Shown here one piece after another: positions 21,773 to 34,563 of a DNA stretch of 64,000 nucleotides. The translations under genes and the position numbers were made by a program. Position 1 is the stretch's first letter. Each line of letters begins with the position of its first letter. The notes beneath the pieces are model-generated. The model did not search any database, was not told the origin of the DNA, and was given only the letters and a program-made list of their open reading frames with translations. The DNA is from Umbellularia californica (taxonomy: Eukaryota; Streptophyta; Magnoliopsida; Laurales; Lauraceae), in assembly GCA_028538565.1 (NCBI GenBank), contig JAPQWN010000004.1, positions 52,585,673-52,649,672 of the forward strand, written 5' to 3'.

Positions 21773-24358
21773 GGGTTGTGATATTAGATTCTAACTGATT
21801 CTAATTGATCTGTGGTTGTACAGGTGAATGGAAATGAAGTAAGTGCATGCATTTTATATAGGTAGTCCATGATGGAAAAGGATTCATTACTCTAATGCAA
21901 TGTTTTGCATTGTCATAATTCAGATGTACATAGGAGAGAGATTGATGTATTTAACTTGCCGGGAAAAATGTAGTGATTTGGATGGGATGAATGAGATCTT
22001 TTTGCATAATTAAATCATTCTACGGTTGTTTATAATGCAGTTTATATATTTTCGTCTGAGTGATTGAAGACGGTGGGACAGCCATTTTCAAATCCAAACG
22101 GGTATCTATTAGGCTCCACGGGGTTGGGTCCAATCATGGTTTAGAATCGCTTCTTCAGATTTTATTATAATTATTCTAATAGGTTTCTATAATGAGTCCA
22201 ATGGATGGTTCCTTTCAGCAAAACCATGCCGGAGAAATTGGAATGTTGATTTTGGCAAGAATATTTAATTCAAAGTGTTAAGTCCAACTTTGTTTTTATG
22301 CAATGGGGTGTGCCGGCCGGGTTTGGTTAACCTTTTACCTTTTGCCTACTACATATCAATTCAGAGGAATTCATAGCAAATTGGGTTTTATCAGAGGACA
22401 TTAAAAATTGAGAGGGGCTGAAGGACATTAAAACTCTCATGAGTTTGCTAAGATTTAATTTACTTGGGTGATGGATGGTGAGTGATGGGTGGTGAATCAG
22501 TTTTGATAAAGAAAATTTTCATTTATGATGTGACCCTTATTTTTCTTTTGCTCCTACCCTCATGTAAACAAGCAGGCCACCTAATCTTGCAAGCCTGAAG
22601 GTTTAACAAATTCCTAAATTTTCATACTTTTCATATTTAATCTTTTCTTGCATGGAATTGAATTCCTGTAAGTTCTAAAGAAATGTCTTCCTATAAAAGT
22701 GGCTAAAATTGAAAAAAGAAAGAGAAATATTCACAAATTGCTATAAAATAATATTCCCTTTGGTGGAAAATGATTATTCAGCCATCATCCTGGTAAAGTA
22801 AATCCCAAGAATGATAGAGTTTCTTTTACATCTCCACCTTAGTACTTTACCCCTCAACTCTTCAATATTTCTTCACTTGAAACCATTTTACCATGAATTC
22901 CTTGGAATTCAATTTCACACAAATAAATTCTCTTTAGTTTTTAGCTATATTAATTAGGATATAAGAGTGCAAGGCCCAGACGAATCAACAAGCTAACTAG
23001 TTTGGACAAAACCTTCCAGTCAATCAGGGTGCGTTTGGCTCGTGCCATTTGGATGTTCCTATGTTCCCATGTGATAAGGCAATGGAAAACATGTTTGGCA
23101 TGTGTAAATCGTTATTCCAAATTTTGATCTCACGAAAAGAAATCTCAAAATCTTAAACCGCTGGCATAAGAAAGTTGAAAAAAAACTTTATTTTTTTTAA
23201 GAAATAACTTTGTTGGCACAGTTGTTTCTTACTTATCCCTTGCCTTTCTAAGAATACCAAATCCACCATTAGTAAAAGCGAGTCGGGGCTGGCCCCCATT
23301 TAAACCCGACGTATTGCCATCCCTACGTGAATTGTTAGGCCTTCGATAAGAAAGTATGCAATGAGCACTGCAAGCCTGACCAGGCGAAAGCCAAAAACAA
23401 AGTTGGGACTCAATACTTGTAGGAAAACCGTCTCCTGAATGACGTCTCTAACACCACATGATAACCTTCGTGAGCAATCCAATCCCCTGCCACATGCAAG
23501 CCCCATGAATTGCAACCTACCCTCATTTGATACTAATCAAGATTATATTCACCATTGGATTAGATTTCATAAAAAGTGTAACTTCAGGAACTGTTAAACT
23601 TTACTACTCTTAAATCAATAGATTTGATGATCTAATTGAGATGATTTTTGCCCAAAATCATATCTAATAGTTCTTTCCATCACTCTATCCTCTTATTATT
23701 GACATGCATCAAAGTGGGTCCCACAAAAGACTTAGGATTTTGTCTCTCACACAAGCCATGATAGAGGCCTAGGGAGAAAGGTTGGAGCGTACTTGTGAAT
23801 TAAATATGCCAGATTTTTTTTTTTGGTAGAAAAACATGCCAGAGTTTTAGCATGCAATTGCTGTCCAACTCAATTCAACTTGTCTGACATCTTTTTGCTA
23901 AATTGATGCACTTGGTTGCAGGTAACTACTTGAACAATCATCATAAGTAGGTAGCATGCAGGAACTATTTTCATCCATGATCCAACCCTTATAGTGCTCA
24001 ATAGATAAACCCCCCTGTAGTAGTAAAAGCCTGGCCCACCACCTTCAGTCATGCCATGCCGATGGCATTCAACAATAGTCCACTGTATCATTAATCAAAC
24101 AACCTGAGAATGAGTTAATACTACTAAAACATGCCGTTCATCCAATCCAAATCAGCACATTTTTCCCGGCAAGTTAAATAGATCGACAGTCTCTTCCCTG
24201 TCTACATCTGAAGAAGAGTGGAAGTATGCAACGTTGGATAGAATAATGAATCCTTTTCCATGCAATTCCTATATAAACTGTACACACCTTCAGTTCATTT
24301 GCATTCATCTGTACAATCACAAATTATCCTATCAATTAGAATCTAATATTACAACACC
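21773..24358. promoter_or_regulatory. Shared 2.6-kb region between divergent protease genes 1 and 2
   Basis: For copy 1 (minus): TATATAAAAT at 21851-21861, an RY-like TGCATGCA at 21844-21851, and a conserved TTTTTCCCGGCAAGTTAAAT block at 21950-21969. For copy 2 (plus): the same block at 24160-24180, CATGCA near 24258 and TATATAA at 24270-24276. Sequence from 21773 to about 22985 matches the upstream DNA of copy 3. No gene is seen; 23030-24100 shows no recognisable feature. Confidence 0.7.
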
Positions 24359-26004
24359 ATGGCCTCAAAATACCAGTGTTTCCTCTATCTAGCCTTCTTC
24401 GCGTTGAGCATTTGGGCAAATCAGGGGCAGGGCCGCAAGCTCCATGGGACATCCGTGTCCGAAATGCATGAACAATGGATGGCTCAGCATGGGCGTGTTT
24501 ATAAAGATGCGGTAGAGAAGGCGCAGCGTCTCAAAATATTCAAGGAGAATGCAGAATTCATCCAGTCCTTCAACAATGATGGAGAAAAACCTTACAAGTT
24601 AAGCATCAATGAGTTTGCGGACCTAACCAATGAAGAGTTTAAGGCCTCTCATAATGGATTTAGGGGCTCCATCGTCCGGCCAATGAGGACAACGACCTTC
24701 ATGTATGAGAATGTTACTGCAGTGCCATCTACAATGGACTGGAGAAAGAAGGGTGCTGTAACTCCTATCAAGAACCAAGGAGAATGCGGTAAGCTATGTA
24801 TATACACTAGAATATGGCCCTGTTTTTTTTTCTAGTGAACCCTGTGCAGGTAACTCAGTTGATGAGTAAATGACAGCTCATTTGTTGTGTGGACAAACTG
24901 AGCTACGCTTATGTCATACTTGCTCTGTATTTTGCCATGACCATTTACCAGTAATTAAGGTTACAGGAGCTTTATAACAGAGTAATTGAGTCCAAGCGAT
25001 ACAAATGTAGTAAGGATCAAAAGGTCCAAATCCAACTTTCTTTCTCATGCATACGAGTCGGGCCTACATGCCAATATGAAAGGCCTCATAATTTCCTACT
25101 GGAGAGGCACAACTCTTTACTTGGAATTGGCAAATACTCTGTACGGAAGTATTAAGAGTATCAGGCCTTGTAAGCCCACTTCTTAGTTGACAAATTCAAT
25201 TTGGGCGTGGGCCAAGTTCCAATTATTGGAGACCAGCTTAGACATGCCATGGAATTGACCCCATTGCAACGATAGATATACTCGTGCCCCAGCGAAGTAT
25301 TTCTCATGTTTGAAAGTGATATTATGATACAAGAAATGAACGATCTAAATTAGTATTGGTATCAATTCATTACTTAATTATTAATATGGTGTGAAATGAT
25401 CCATGGAATAGGGTGTTGCTGGGCATTCTCAGCAGTCGCCGCTACAGAAGGTATTACCCAACTCACGACGGGTAAGTTGATCTCTCTATCTGAGCAAGAG
25501 CTAGTGGACTGTGACACCAGCGGTGAAGATCAAGGCTGCGAGGGCGGCCTCATGGATGACGCGTTCGACTTCATTCAACACAATAGAGGCCTTACAACTG
25601 AAGTAAATTATCCATACACAGGAGAAGATGGCACATGTAACACAAAGAAGTCTACAAACCATGCCGCGGACATCAACGGCCATGAAGATGTGCCGGCAAA
25701 CAGTGAGGAGGCACTGCTGAAGGCCGTGGCCAACCAACCAATTTCCGTTGCCATTGATGCCAGTGGATCTCCATTCCAATTCTACTCCAGTGGTGTTTTT
25801 ACAGGCGATTGTGGTACTGAGTTGGATCATGGTGTTACTGCCGTTGGTTATGGAGCAACCTCTGATGGGACTAAGTATTGGTTGGTTAAGAATTCATGGG
25901 GCACTGGATGGGGTGAAGAGGGATACATCAGGATGCAAAGGGATGTTGGTTCTGCAGAAGGTCTTTGTGGTATTGCCATGATGGCCTCTTATCCTACTGC
26001 TTAG
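24359..26004 (+). CDS. SAG39-like papain-family cysteine protease, copy 2 (complete, 2 exons)
   Basis: Exon 1 is 24359-24788 and exon 2 is 25412-26004, with a 623-bp phase-1 intron (GT 24789-24790, AG 25410-25411); 340 aa. Same layout as copy 1: signal peptide, I29 prodomain, Gln in NQGECG, Cys in CCWAFS, His in LDHGV, Asn in VKNSWG, and GCEGGLMD. It differs at scattered sites from copies 1 and 3, for example QTLTTG-type changes near the start of the mature enzyme and GSPFQFYSSG, and its intron is longer and largely different. The promoter has TATA 83 bp before the ATG. It lies head-to-head with copy 1 and tail-to-tail with copy 3. The reading frame is intact, so it is probably functional. 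Confidence 0.93.
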
Positions 26005-26334
26005 CCAATGGCACCCCATTATGCTTTGTGCATGCTATCATCTATCACTACTAAAAAAAGTATGTTAACCACAGTATGAAAAGCTTATGCCTTCATCTCG
26101 GAGGGCCTCTTTTGTACAGAATTACAATTTTCTAGTATCAAATGAAGAATGGTTGCATATGGTTTTCTAGTATAATTCTTTCATATGATCCATATATCCT
26201 ATAGACTTTGATGTATGTCTTTTCCTCCTCTCTAATTCTTATCTCGTCGAACTTAACATAACAGTTAAAGATATTTGTTGAATTTAAATCCTTGTGATTT
26301 GGATCATTGGTTGAACTCATATTTCCATCATTGA
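26005..26334. other. 3' flank of protease copy 2
   Basis: The first about 45 bp match the 3' flanks of the other copies; then AT-rich unique sequence. No gene is seen. Confidence 0.5.
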
Positions 26335-27149
26335 TGAGTCCATTGTGATTGTATCATTTGAGTAGTCGTTACTATGATTGAATCACGAATGAGGCAGTGG
26401 GATTCAAAAGCATGTAAAATAATATCCATTTTGTTTACATCAAGAACTTGAAAAACTGTAAAAAAATAAAATAAAAACAAAATTCGAATCAATCATGTCA
26501 GAGACAAAATCATTTGAATTAAGTATTTTAATGGAACAACCTTACTTGGTCTCATTGTATCTTATATAAAAATTAAACCGAGTAATGCTAGACATTGACA
26601 CTTTGAAGAATTTGCCATTTTTATCATGTAACAGGTGGTTTTGTTAGTAAAGTTTAGAAGAAAACGAGAAGACAACCTGATGTTTAAAATAAAAAAATCA
26701 ATGTGTTTTCAACTTTAATAAATAAAAAATCCTAGAAAACATACAGTGTGTATTGTTATGCATTTACACCAATAATGTGTTGTAAATTACAAGAAGATGC
26801 CGCCCTGTCACTTTTATTGATGACAAATACACATAGGTATCAGTCAGTCTGGATCCTCTGACACTAAACTTGGAGAAGTCCTGAGTTGAAGAAGTGGTGC
26901 TCCGCACTCGAGCCCACCTATAGAAAATCGAAGCCTTTCAAAATGTACTCACTCACTGTATATACTGTCTCATTCTCCTCCACTGGTTGTTCCATGCAGA
27001 ATCCTCGCACCAGGATGCAATTTGGGATGGGCAGTAGGACATGGGGCCTCTATCATCTCATTTCCTTGCATCCCCATTTCTTCCCCTTCAGCAGCTTTGT
27101 CTACATGCATCTTTTCCCCTTTTGAGATTTGGCATTCTTAATTAGGGCA

Positions 27150-28707
27150 TTTATCTTTGAATAAAATGAAACTTTTATGCTCTAGAGGTAGTCTTGGAAA
27201 TATTAAAATAATAGATTTATCTAAATGTTTTGGTTGTAGACTTAGGCAAACAACATTCTTTGCCTTTTTATAAAAGCACTTCTGACAGTCATGCTCCATT
27301 TGACTTAATACACTTTGATGTTTGGGGACTGCATCGCAGCCCACTAAAGGTGGGTCTTGATATTATGTTTTATTTAGTGATGATTTTACCCGGTATACTT
27401 GAGTTTTTTTTTTTTTTTTTTTTTTGCCTTCTGGTGAAACAGAGGTATGATTTCTTTTCTGTTTATGTTAATTTTTCTAACATGATTACCATTCTACTTG
27501 ATAAGAAAGTTAAAGTGTTTCGGTCTCACTCCGGAGGAGAATATGTTTCTCACAAGTTCAAGTCCTTCCTTGATGATCAAGGAACGCTCTCTCAGCTTTC
27601 TTGTCCTGCACCACTGCAACAATATGGTGACTAGACATATCATTGAAACTGTTAGATTAATGATATATTCTTCTCATGTCCCTCACAGTTTTTGGGGAGA
27701 AGCTGCCTTAACGACAACATATCTCATAAATCTGACACCATCATCTGTTTTATCTGGTATCTCTCCTTATGAAAAACTGTTTCAGGTCAAACCTGATTTG
27801 TCTTCTCCTAAAGTTTTTGGTTACACATGTTTTGTTCTTTTACCAAATCATGAATGTACCAAGTTGGCTCTAAAATCTACCATTTGTGTTTTTTAAGATA
27901 TTGTATCGAACAAAAAGGATATCGATGCTATGATCCTAAAACCAATAGGTTGCGAACTTCTCGTAACGTTATTTTCCTTGAAAATATTGCATACTACTCT
28001 TTTCCAATCTATTCCTTTCTCCGAAGAAACCTACATTTTATCCAATTGATTCATTCCCAAGTTTTCTTTTTCCTCAAACTCCACTTCTACCACCCCACCT
28101 CTGTCGTTACATCATTTTCGCCCCATGCCTTCCCCATCCCGCACTGAACCTCTCCTATTCCAGTCCCTTATATTCCTATTGTGAGTGATCACCTCAAAGA
28201 GAGTTCCAAAACCCCGGTATGCCCTTTTCTGCGCTGACCATTTTTCTTTTGCATATTAGTCATTTCTTGCAGACATACACTCTTTGTCAGAATCTCAATC
28301 TTACAAAGAGGCAATTGCCTCACTAGAATGGCAATCAGATATAGTGGATGAACTTGATGCACTAAAGAAAACAAACACATGGGATACTGTCCTCTTCTTG
28401 CCTGGGAAACACACTATCGGGTGTAAATGGATATTTGAAATAAGACTAAGCCTGATGGTTCTGTTGATTGTTATAAAGCTTGGTTAGTGGCCAAAGGATG
28501 TAGTCGGGAGTATGGAGTTGATTATGAAGAAACCTTTGCTCCGGTTGCAAAGATGACAACTGTCCGTCTCTTTATCTTTGTAGTAGCCATTCGTCAGTTG
28601 CCTCTTAATCATGATTATGCTCTCTTCACTTATTACTCTGATGCTGGGTGTGTATTTCTCTTATCATACATTGATGATATGATTATCACAGGAAGTGATA
28701 CAGGAGG
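27150..28707 (+). pseudogene. Decayed Ty1/copia pol fragment (integrase and RT), copy 2
   Basis: The same fragment as 6410-8590: pre-integrase region (about 27230-27400), integrase (27498-27896, then a stop at 27894-27896 and a frame change), RT from 28284 onward, ending with a YIDDM block (about 28670). Relative to copy 1 it lacks the RT segment between the QLPLN block and the HDYALF block (deletion at about 28610) and the 368-bp insert. A T run at 27405-27425 differs in length from the copy-1 run. Confidence 0.85.
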
Positions 28708-28830
28708 CACTACAAGAAAAATGGCTTTAGTTGTCCCCGCTAAAACACACAATGGCCGCCACTATAGCCTATAGTGGTGGCCGGGCTGGTCCCCGCTTGT
28801 CGTCGCTATATAATCCGTGGCTAAATGTCT
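28708..28830 (+). mobile_element. CACTA (En/Spm) terminal fragment, copy 2
   Basis: Starts CACTACAAGAAAAATGGC, the typical CACTA terminus, followed by a subterminal hairpin (GGCCGCCACTATAG / CTATAGTGGTGGCC, about 28752-28780) and TGTCGTCGCTATATAATCCG. No second terminus or transposase is found before the protease gene, so it is a truncated end that cut the copia RT. Confidence 0.72.
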
Positions 28831-29395
28831 AAAAAAAAACAAAGAGCGTTAGCCCAAATGGTTATGGGCATCCATTCTCAGCTACAATGACAGGGATCGA
28901 TCCCTGAGAGGCATACTCAAGTGGAGCAAATGACTTCTGCAGAAGTGTGCTTGGACTGAGGGACTCGGGCATAGCGGACAATGCACAGGTTTCCCCAGGG
29001 ATGAACTTTGGGCTTATTAAGTGGGATATTAAAGAAACACACCAACTGGTCAAGCCCAACAAAACCTTAACCTAAACCCGCCCCAAATCCGGCCAAACTA
29101 ACCAAGCCTAATATAAGCGGGTTGTGGAGAGGCCCGATTTAAACCCAAACAATCATCCTTAGTTGGATGAGACATAATTGGATAGGAAGAAACATACATC
29201 AAAATCTATGAAATTATAGGCAAGAATTATATGAGAAAACCATGCAACACTTTCTTCTTTTCTTACAAGAAAGATGAAACTCTATACAATAGAGGTCCTC
29301 CAAGATCAGGCATACACCTTCCATATTTTGAGGTAATATACTTTTTGAGTAGTGATAGATGATAGTATGCACAAAGCATAATGGGGTGCCATTGG
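28831..29395. other. 3' flank of protease copy 3
   Basis: Matches 19700-20251. Non-coding; nothing else recognised. Confidence 0.55.
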
Positions 29396-30385
29396 CTAGG
29401 CAGTAGGATAAGAGGCCATCATGGCAACTCCACATAGACCTTCTGCAAAATCAACATCCCTTTGCATCCTGATGTATCCCTCTTCACCCCATCCAGTACC
29501 CCATGAATTTTTAACCAACCAATACTTGGTCCCATCCGAGGTTGCTTCATAACCAACAGCGGTAACACCATGATCCAACTCTGTACCACAATCGCCTGTA
29601 AAAACACCACTGGAGTAGAATTGAAATGCTGATCCGCTGGCATCGATGGCAATAGGAACTGGTTGGTTGGCCACAGCATTTAGCAGTGCCTCCTTACTGT
29701 TCGCCGTCACATCTTCATGGCCATTGATGTCCACGGCATGGTTCGTAGACTTCTTCCTATTACATGTGCCATCTTCTCCTGTGTATGGATAATTTTCTTC
29801 AGTTGTAAGTCCTCTGTTGTGTTGAATGAAATCGAAGGCGTCATCCATTAGGCCACCCCCGCAGCCCTGATCTTCTCCACTGGTGTTGCAGTCCACTAGC
29901 TCTTGCTCAAATAGAGAGATCAACTTACCTGTCTTGAGTTGGGTAATTCCTTCTGTAGCTGCAACTATTGAGAAGGCCCAGCAACATCCTATTCCATGGA
30001 TCATTTCAAACTAGATTATCAATCGATTAATTTTGTTATAGCGTCATTTACTAATTTTAGGTTTGATAATTCATTTCTTTAATTATAATATCACCTAATT
30101 AGTGAAATTTGAAAAGGACCTCACTATGGCACAAGTACTTCTATCATTGAAATGGGGTCACTTCACTTGAAGGCTTGTATAAGCTCTCTGAGGATAATTG
30201 TAAACTTGGCACAAGCCTAAATCAAATTGGTCTACTAAGGAGTGGGCTTACAGGGCCCAATACTTTGATACTTCTTTTCATTTTCTTTTCTTTTTTTTTT
30301 GGTAGAATATTATACTATGATACTTTGATATTGGGTTTACAACCCTAATTACTAGTAATTGGTCATGGCAAAAGTGGGACTTGAG

Positions 30386-30388
<3 letters not shown>

Positions 30389-30416
<28 letters not shown>
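30389..30416. repeat. (GT)14 microsatellite in intron of protease copy 3
   Basis: Perfect GT run, absent from the matching intron of copy 1. Confidence 0.95.
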
Positions 30417-30419
<3 letters not shown>

Positions 30420-31075
30420 ATAGGACAGCTTGTCCAAGCGAATGAATAGTTTATTTACTAATGAATCAAGTGGCATGTGCTCAGTTCACAGGAAACAAAC
30501 AGGCCCTAATTCTTGTATTTAACTCACCGCATTCTCCTTGGTTCTTAATAGGCGTTACAGCACCCTTCTTTCTCCAGTCCATAGTAGATGGCACTGTAGT
30601 GACATTCTCATACATGAAGGAGGTTGTTCTCGTTGTGCTAACCCCAGAGGCCCTAAACCCATTATGGGAGGCCCTAAACTCTTCATTGGTTAGGTCCACA
30701 AACATCCATCACAACTTTTGAAATATGTCTGATGAGTGTTAAATATTGCATATTTTATCCCTTATTAGTCCGAATTTTATCGGTATCTCATATGCATATC
30801 ATTTGCTTTACACAGATATTTTATCATTCTATCATATTAACGGATTATTCGATTATCTCACATAAATCCGATTATTTGTAGCGCATTTTTATGAAATCTC
30901 TCTTGTGTAGGTGGACCCCACGATTATCCCAACCTTCCTGCTAGTGTCCCAAGGCATAAAAAAGAGATCTCAAATAAAAAAGTTACATGAAGAAATCTTG
31001 GTGAAGTGTTGAAGAATTCCAAAATAAGAGGAGAAGACTTTAAAGATAAAAAAAAGTCATTTCCTAACACAAAGG

Positions 31076-31167
31076 AGTGATTGGTGTATTGGTTAGAGCT
31101 TGAGTTGCTATGAAATAGGTTATGAGTTCAAATCCTAACAATTGTATGTTATTTTTTTTTTTTTTTT
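31076..31167 (+). mobile_element. tRNA-derived SINE-like sequence
   Basis: Pol III A box TGGTTAGAGC (about 31090-31099) and B box GAGTTCAAATCC (31124-31135), about 34 bp apart, then a run of about 17 T (31152-31167). Spacing and boxes fit a tRNA-derived SINE. TSDs were not identified, and the T tail leaves the exact family open. Confidence 0.6.
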
Positions 31168-31246
31168 ACCCATAAAATATTCCATCCAACTCACCTCTCC
31201 ACCAATCAAAGCTTGCCATGGCACAAATCAATGTGAAAGGATATGA

Positions 31247-31506
31247 GCCAATCAAAAGCATCCAAAATGAAGGACCACATAAAGCAAAAAGCATCTTTTT
31301 GGAAGGAAAGTTTGTTGTAATTAATCAAATTGAAGCTATTCATGTCAAAGCAAAAGAGCCAATGAAAAGCCTCTAAATCAAATTCAAGCAATCCATGTGA
31401 AAGTAAATGAGCCAATCAAATGCTTTCAAGTTACAACCAATCAAATGGAAGCAATCCTTGTGAAATGAAATAAGCCAATCAAATGTCTTCAATGTTCCTA
31501 TAAATT
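31247..31506 (+). promoter_or_regulatory. Degenerate CCAAT-box repeats and TATA box of solo LTR
   Basis: GAGCCAAT or AGCCAAT sites at 31247, 31358, 31411 and 31474 lie in loosely repeated units that share CAATCC(A/T)TGTGAAA. CTATAAATT follows at 31498-31506. This is the U3 promoter layout expected of an LTR. Confidence 0.6.
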
Positions 31507-32608
31507 GGAATATATTTGTAGAGTAAAAGGGGAAATCTTTTGGCAAATTAGTCATTTTACAATTTTATTTTTACTTTTAGATTGTAATTAGGAGCTTCTT
31601 TGTAACCAATCTAGAGAGAGTATGTGTAATTGAATATCGTTAATGAAGATTTGGAGCTTTTTCTTGATGTTTAGTGGCTAAAGCTCTTGGATTAGGCTCT
31701 CCTTTTGAAACTAAGAATATGATTAGTTCAATTACATGCATATTTTAATTTAAATTTCCTACTTGTGCCTTGATTGATTAGTAGATTTTAGATCTAATTG
31801 TGCTAATCTCTCTCATTTCTCATGCTCTATCTCTACACTTGATGCTTAGATAATCTTAATTGATGCTTTGTAGTTGGATTAAGTTCTCTCACATAGCATG
31901 CTTTAGAGCCCTTAGCTTTAATCTTTTGTAGCTTGATTTTGATGATTTATTGTTAAGGTGGCTAGGTTATGATCTAAGATCTTGGCCTTTTATTTTCTTC
32001 ACTTTGATCTTCATTGTTATATTATCTAATCCAATTAGGCAAGAGATTGTTAATTGGATTATAGATTTGGGAGTTGAATTAGAACATGCATTAATTGGAG
32101 TAATTACATACTTAGTAGATTTTGGATTGCCTAATCTCGTATTTTGATTGTTGTTAATTTTAATCTTTGTTTGATTTGTTATTTTCACTTCTAAGTTATT
32201 AGATACACATTTCACATCACTTGTTTTTAAATCCTACACATTTCACGCCACATCTTCACCTTAAATCTTCCATTTCCACCACCACTCATCAACTAGTTTA
32301 GTGCAGTTTGTTAGATTAGCTTAAATCTAATTAATTTCATATTTTAAATTGTTAATTAGAGTAATTTTAATTTTGTTTTACATTTCAATTGATTTAATTC
32401 CATTTTTCAATTGTTTAATAGTTTAGTAGTTTTAATTGTTCACTTCAATTTCTATATTAGCTATATCTTAGTTCAATTCTACTTAAATTGGATTCATTTC
32501 TTCTTCCATCCTCTTCTCGTGGGATCGATAATCCAGACTCTTGAGTCCTTTACTACTTGACAACACCGTAGTCTTGTGGTTAAGCGTTGCACATTCTAGT
32601 CTCGATCA

Positions 32609-33766
32609 ATGTCCTTTCCCGCCCAATGCCACCTACTTTCTCCGACCACTTCCACTGGTCAACCGCTCCACCCACCTTCCACCACCACCATCCCTGCTCT
32701 GCCTTTGCTGCCTGATACTTATCCCCCCCTCCTACTACAATCATGCCTTCTTCTCGACCTAACCATCAGGTTCTCAGCCAGCCCCTTCCTTCCTCTCTGC
32801 TATCTCCAAACTTTCCTCCATTACCTGTCAACCTCCATCCCAATGCCCTTCAGTTCTCCCATCTTCTGCCTCTTCTTCCTTTACAAACCTTACTACCCCT
32901 TTCAGCAAAAACCAGCAATGCCCTCAGGACATCAAGCCCCCCCCCCCCCCCCCCCCCCCCCTCTCCAACAAACTTTTGCTAATCTCTTCTCTGTTCCTCA
33001 CTCCCATATCCTCTCCTGTAATCCAGCTTCCTTCCCTCCTCATACGATGATCAATGGCAAGCCATCCCTCACCATTCCTCAATCCATGCTTTCCACCAGT
33101 AAAGAACCCTTTTCTTATGCTCTCATAGGTAGATTTGTTGGCAAACGTCCTTCGATTGAATGGATGGAAACTAAAGCTAAGCTCTGGCCCTTATTCAGAC
33201 CTTGTATGGTATCCCTCACCAATAAAGGCTATTTTATTTTTCGATTTAACTCTCTTGAAGATAAGGCTTCAATCCTCAGCCTTTCTCCCCTTTCCATTGA
33301 CAAGAAAAAAGTTTTCTTCTTACCTTAGACTCCTAGGCAAGATGAATCATCTTGGCCCTCAAAAGCCCCTATTTGGATCAGACTTTTTGGGCTACCTTAC
33401 CACTGCTTGAGTCAAAACATCATCCTTTCCATAGCCAACTCAATAGGGCAACCCATCAAGCTTGATAACATCACAATGGCTCATAAAATCCTCACCTTTT
33501 CCAGAGTTCTGGTTAATCTAGACCTCTCCAAACCCAAGCCTTCTTCCATCTTGGTAAACCTGCAGGGAGAAGGTGAGCTGGAAATCAACGTCGAATACGA
33601 GCACTGTCTTTGCTCCCAATGCCTCTACCCTGGTCACAGTCAGCTCTCTTGTCCCCTCTCTAGCAAATCCCCAACTCCAGCCTCCTCCAATTCCAGCTCT
33701 CCTCCCCTGTTCCCCCTACCCTCATCCACAAGCAGTCAAGAACTATATCACTTTCCACAACCTTGA
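32609..33766 (+). pseudogene. LINE ORF1 (DUF4283 plus zinc knuckle), one in-frame stop
   Basis: One frame from ATG 32609 to the stop at 33764-33766, with TAG at 33326-33328 (a Trp-to-stop change would explain it). The N-terminal 130 residues are Pro/Ser/Leu-rich and include a poly-Pro run from 25 consecutive C (32937-32961). A DUF4283-type domain spans about 33090-33480 (SYALIGRFVGKRPS, later IWIRLFGLPYHCL), then a zf-CCHC_4 knuckle, CLCSQCLYPGHSQLSC (33604-33651). ORF1 proteins of this kind coat LINE RNA. The start codon lies inside the TSD of the solo LTR. Confidence 0.8.
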
Positions 33767-34563
33767 GTGCCATCTCAGAAGGTACTCCTTCTTCAACTCA
33801 TAAGTCCTCTGTCCTTCGACCTTGCCCCTCCTACGTTCCGCTGCCTAATCCCCAATCCAAGCCTTCCACCCGGGTCACTAATTCTTCCTTCCACCTTCTC
33901 CCCACCTGCACTGCTACCTGCAGTAGTCAAACTGCTACCTGCACTACTACCCAACCTTCCCCACCATCTTCAAACGCAACTACTACCTTCAACAGTCGGC
34001 CCTCCTTTCCACTCCAGGTCCCAGCAGTCAAACAAATTCTCTCAATGAGCTCCCTAATGAAGTTGCCTTTACTATCCCCCCAAACTATTCCTTCCCAGCC
34101 ATTGACATCTCCAACCCATTCTCAATTTTAGACCATTGCTTTGTTCAAGATCCAGCCCACAACCCATCAATCTATGGTCGTAACCTTCAAGCCTTCTCAA
34201 ATGCCTTCTCTGATAACAACTCTTCCCCATCGCTACCTCCTGGATTTGAGCCCCCTCCGAGCTTCCCCCTCTTTCAAACCACCCTCTTGTTCAACCATCC
34301 TCCCCCAGCTCAGCTCATCCCCATGCTGAACCAATTTCCCCTTGCTCAAAATCTACAGACCCTCCTCCCACCGTCCCTTAGACTTTATCCTCCTCTTCCT
34401 TCAACCCTCCAACCCCTCTAGCCCCCACAACAGCCAACCTTTCACCCTCTATTACCACCAAAATGATTTTAGGTAAAGGGAGAAATCACTCCTCCCCAGC
34501 CCCATCTACTGGCCCAATCACTAGGAGGTCTCGAGGCAAGAAAACCTCCCCCAAACCTTCCTA
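33767..34563 (+). other. Ser/Pro/Thr-rich ORF1-ORF2 linker of LINE
   Basis: C-rich sequence; short frames rich in Ser, Pro and Thr look like decayed ORF1 tail. No domain is recognised. Confidence 0.5.

Larger units (their letters stand above)
5620..22985. repeat. Segmental duplication, unit 1
   Basis: After removing the inserted element 8620-19592 and the insert 7395-7762, this stretch aligns from end to end with unit 2. It contains non-coding sequence (5620-6410), a copia fragment (6410-8590), a CACTA end (8591-8619 plus 19598-about 19700), the 3' flank of the protease gene (19700-20251), protease copy 1 and its promoter (to about 22985). Shared landmarks include the string beginning at 5621 and 26337, and the CACTA hairpin at 19610 and 28752. 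No other gene is seen in 5620-6410. Confidence 0.85.
30730..32608 (+). mobile_element. Solo LTR at the LINE ORF1 start, TSD ATGTC
   Basis: TGATGAGTGTTAAAT to AGTCTCGATCA, 1,879 bp, flanked by ATGTC at 30725-30729 and 32609-32613. No internal domain. The TGAT/ATCA ends are inverted. CCAAT motifs and a TATA box (31498-31506) put the sense strand on plus. It carries a SINE-like insert at 31076-31167. The start resembles LTRs of large Ty3 elements, but the family is not assigned. Confidence 0.85.

Noticed and set aside
26035..26060. CACTACTAAAAAAAG resembling a CACTA terminus
   Set aside because: It is part of the 3' flank shared by all protease copies and has no partner terminus or TSD.
32566..32606. 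A second tRNA-like A box (GTGGTTAAGCG) near the solo LTR end
   Set aside because: No acceptable B box follows; it is within the LTR terminus.
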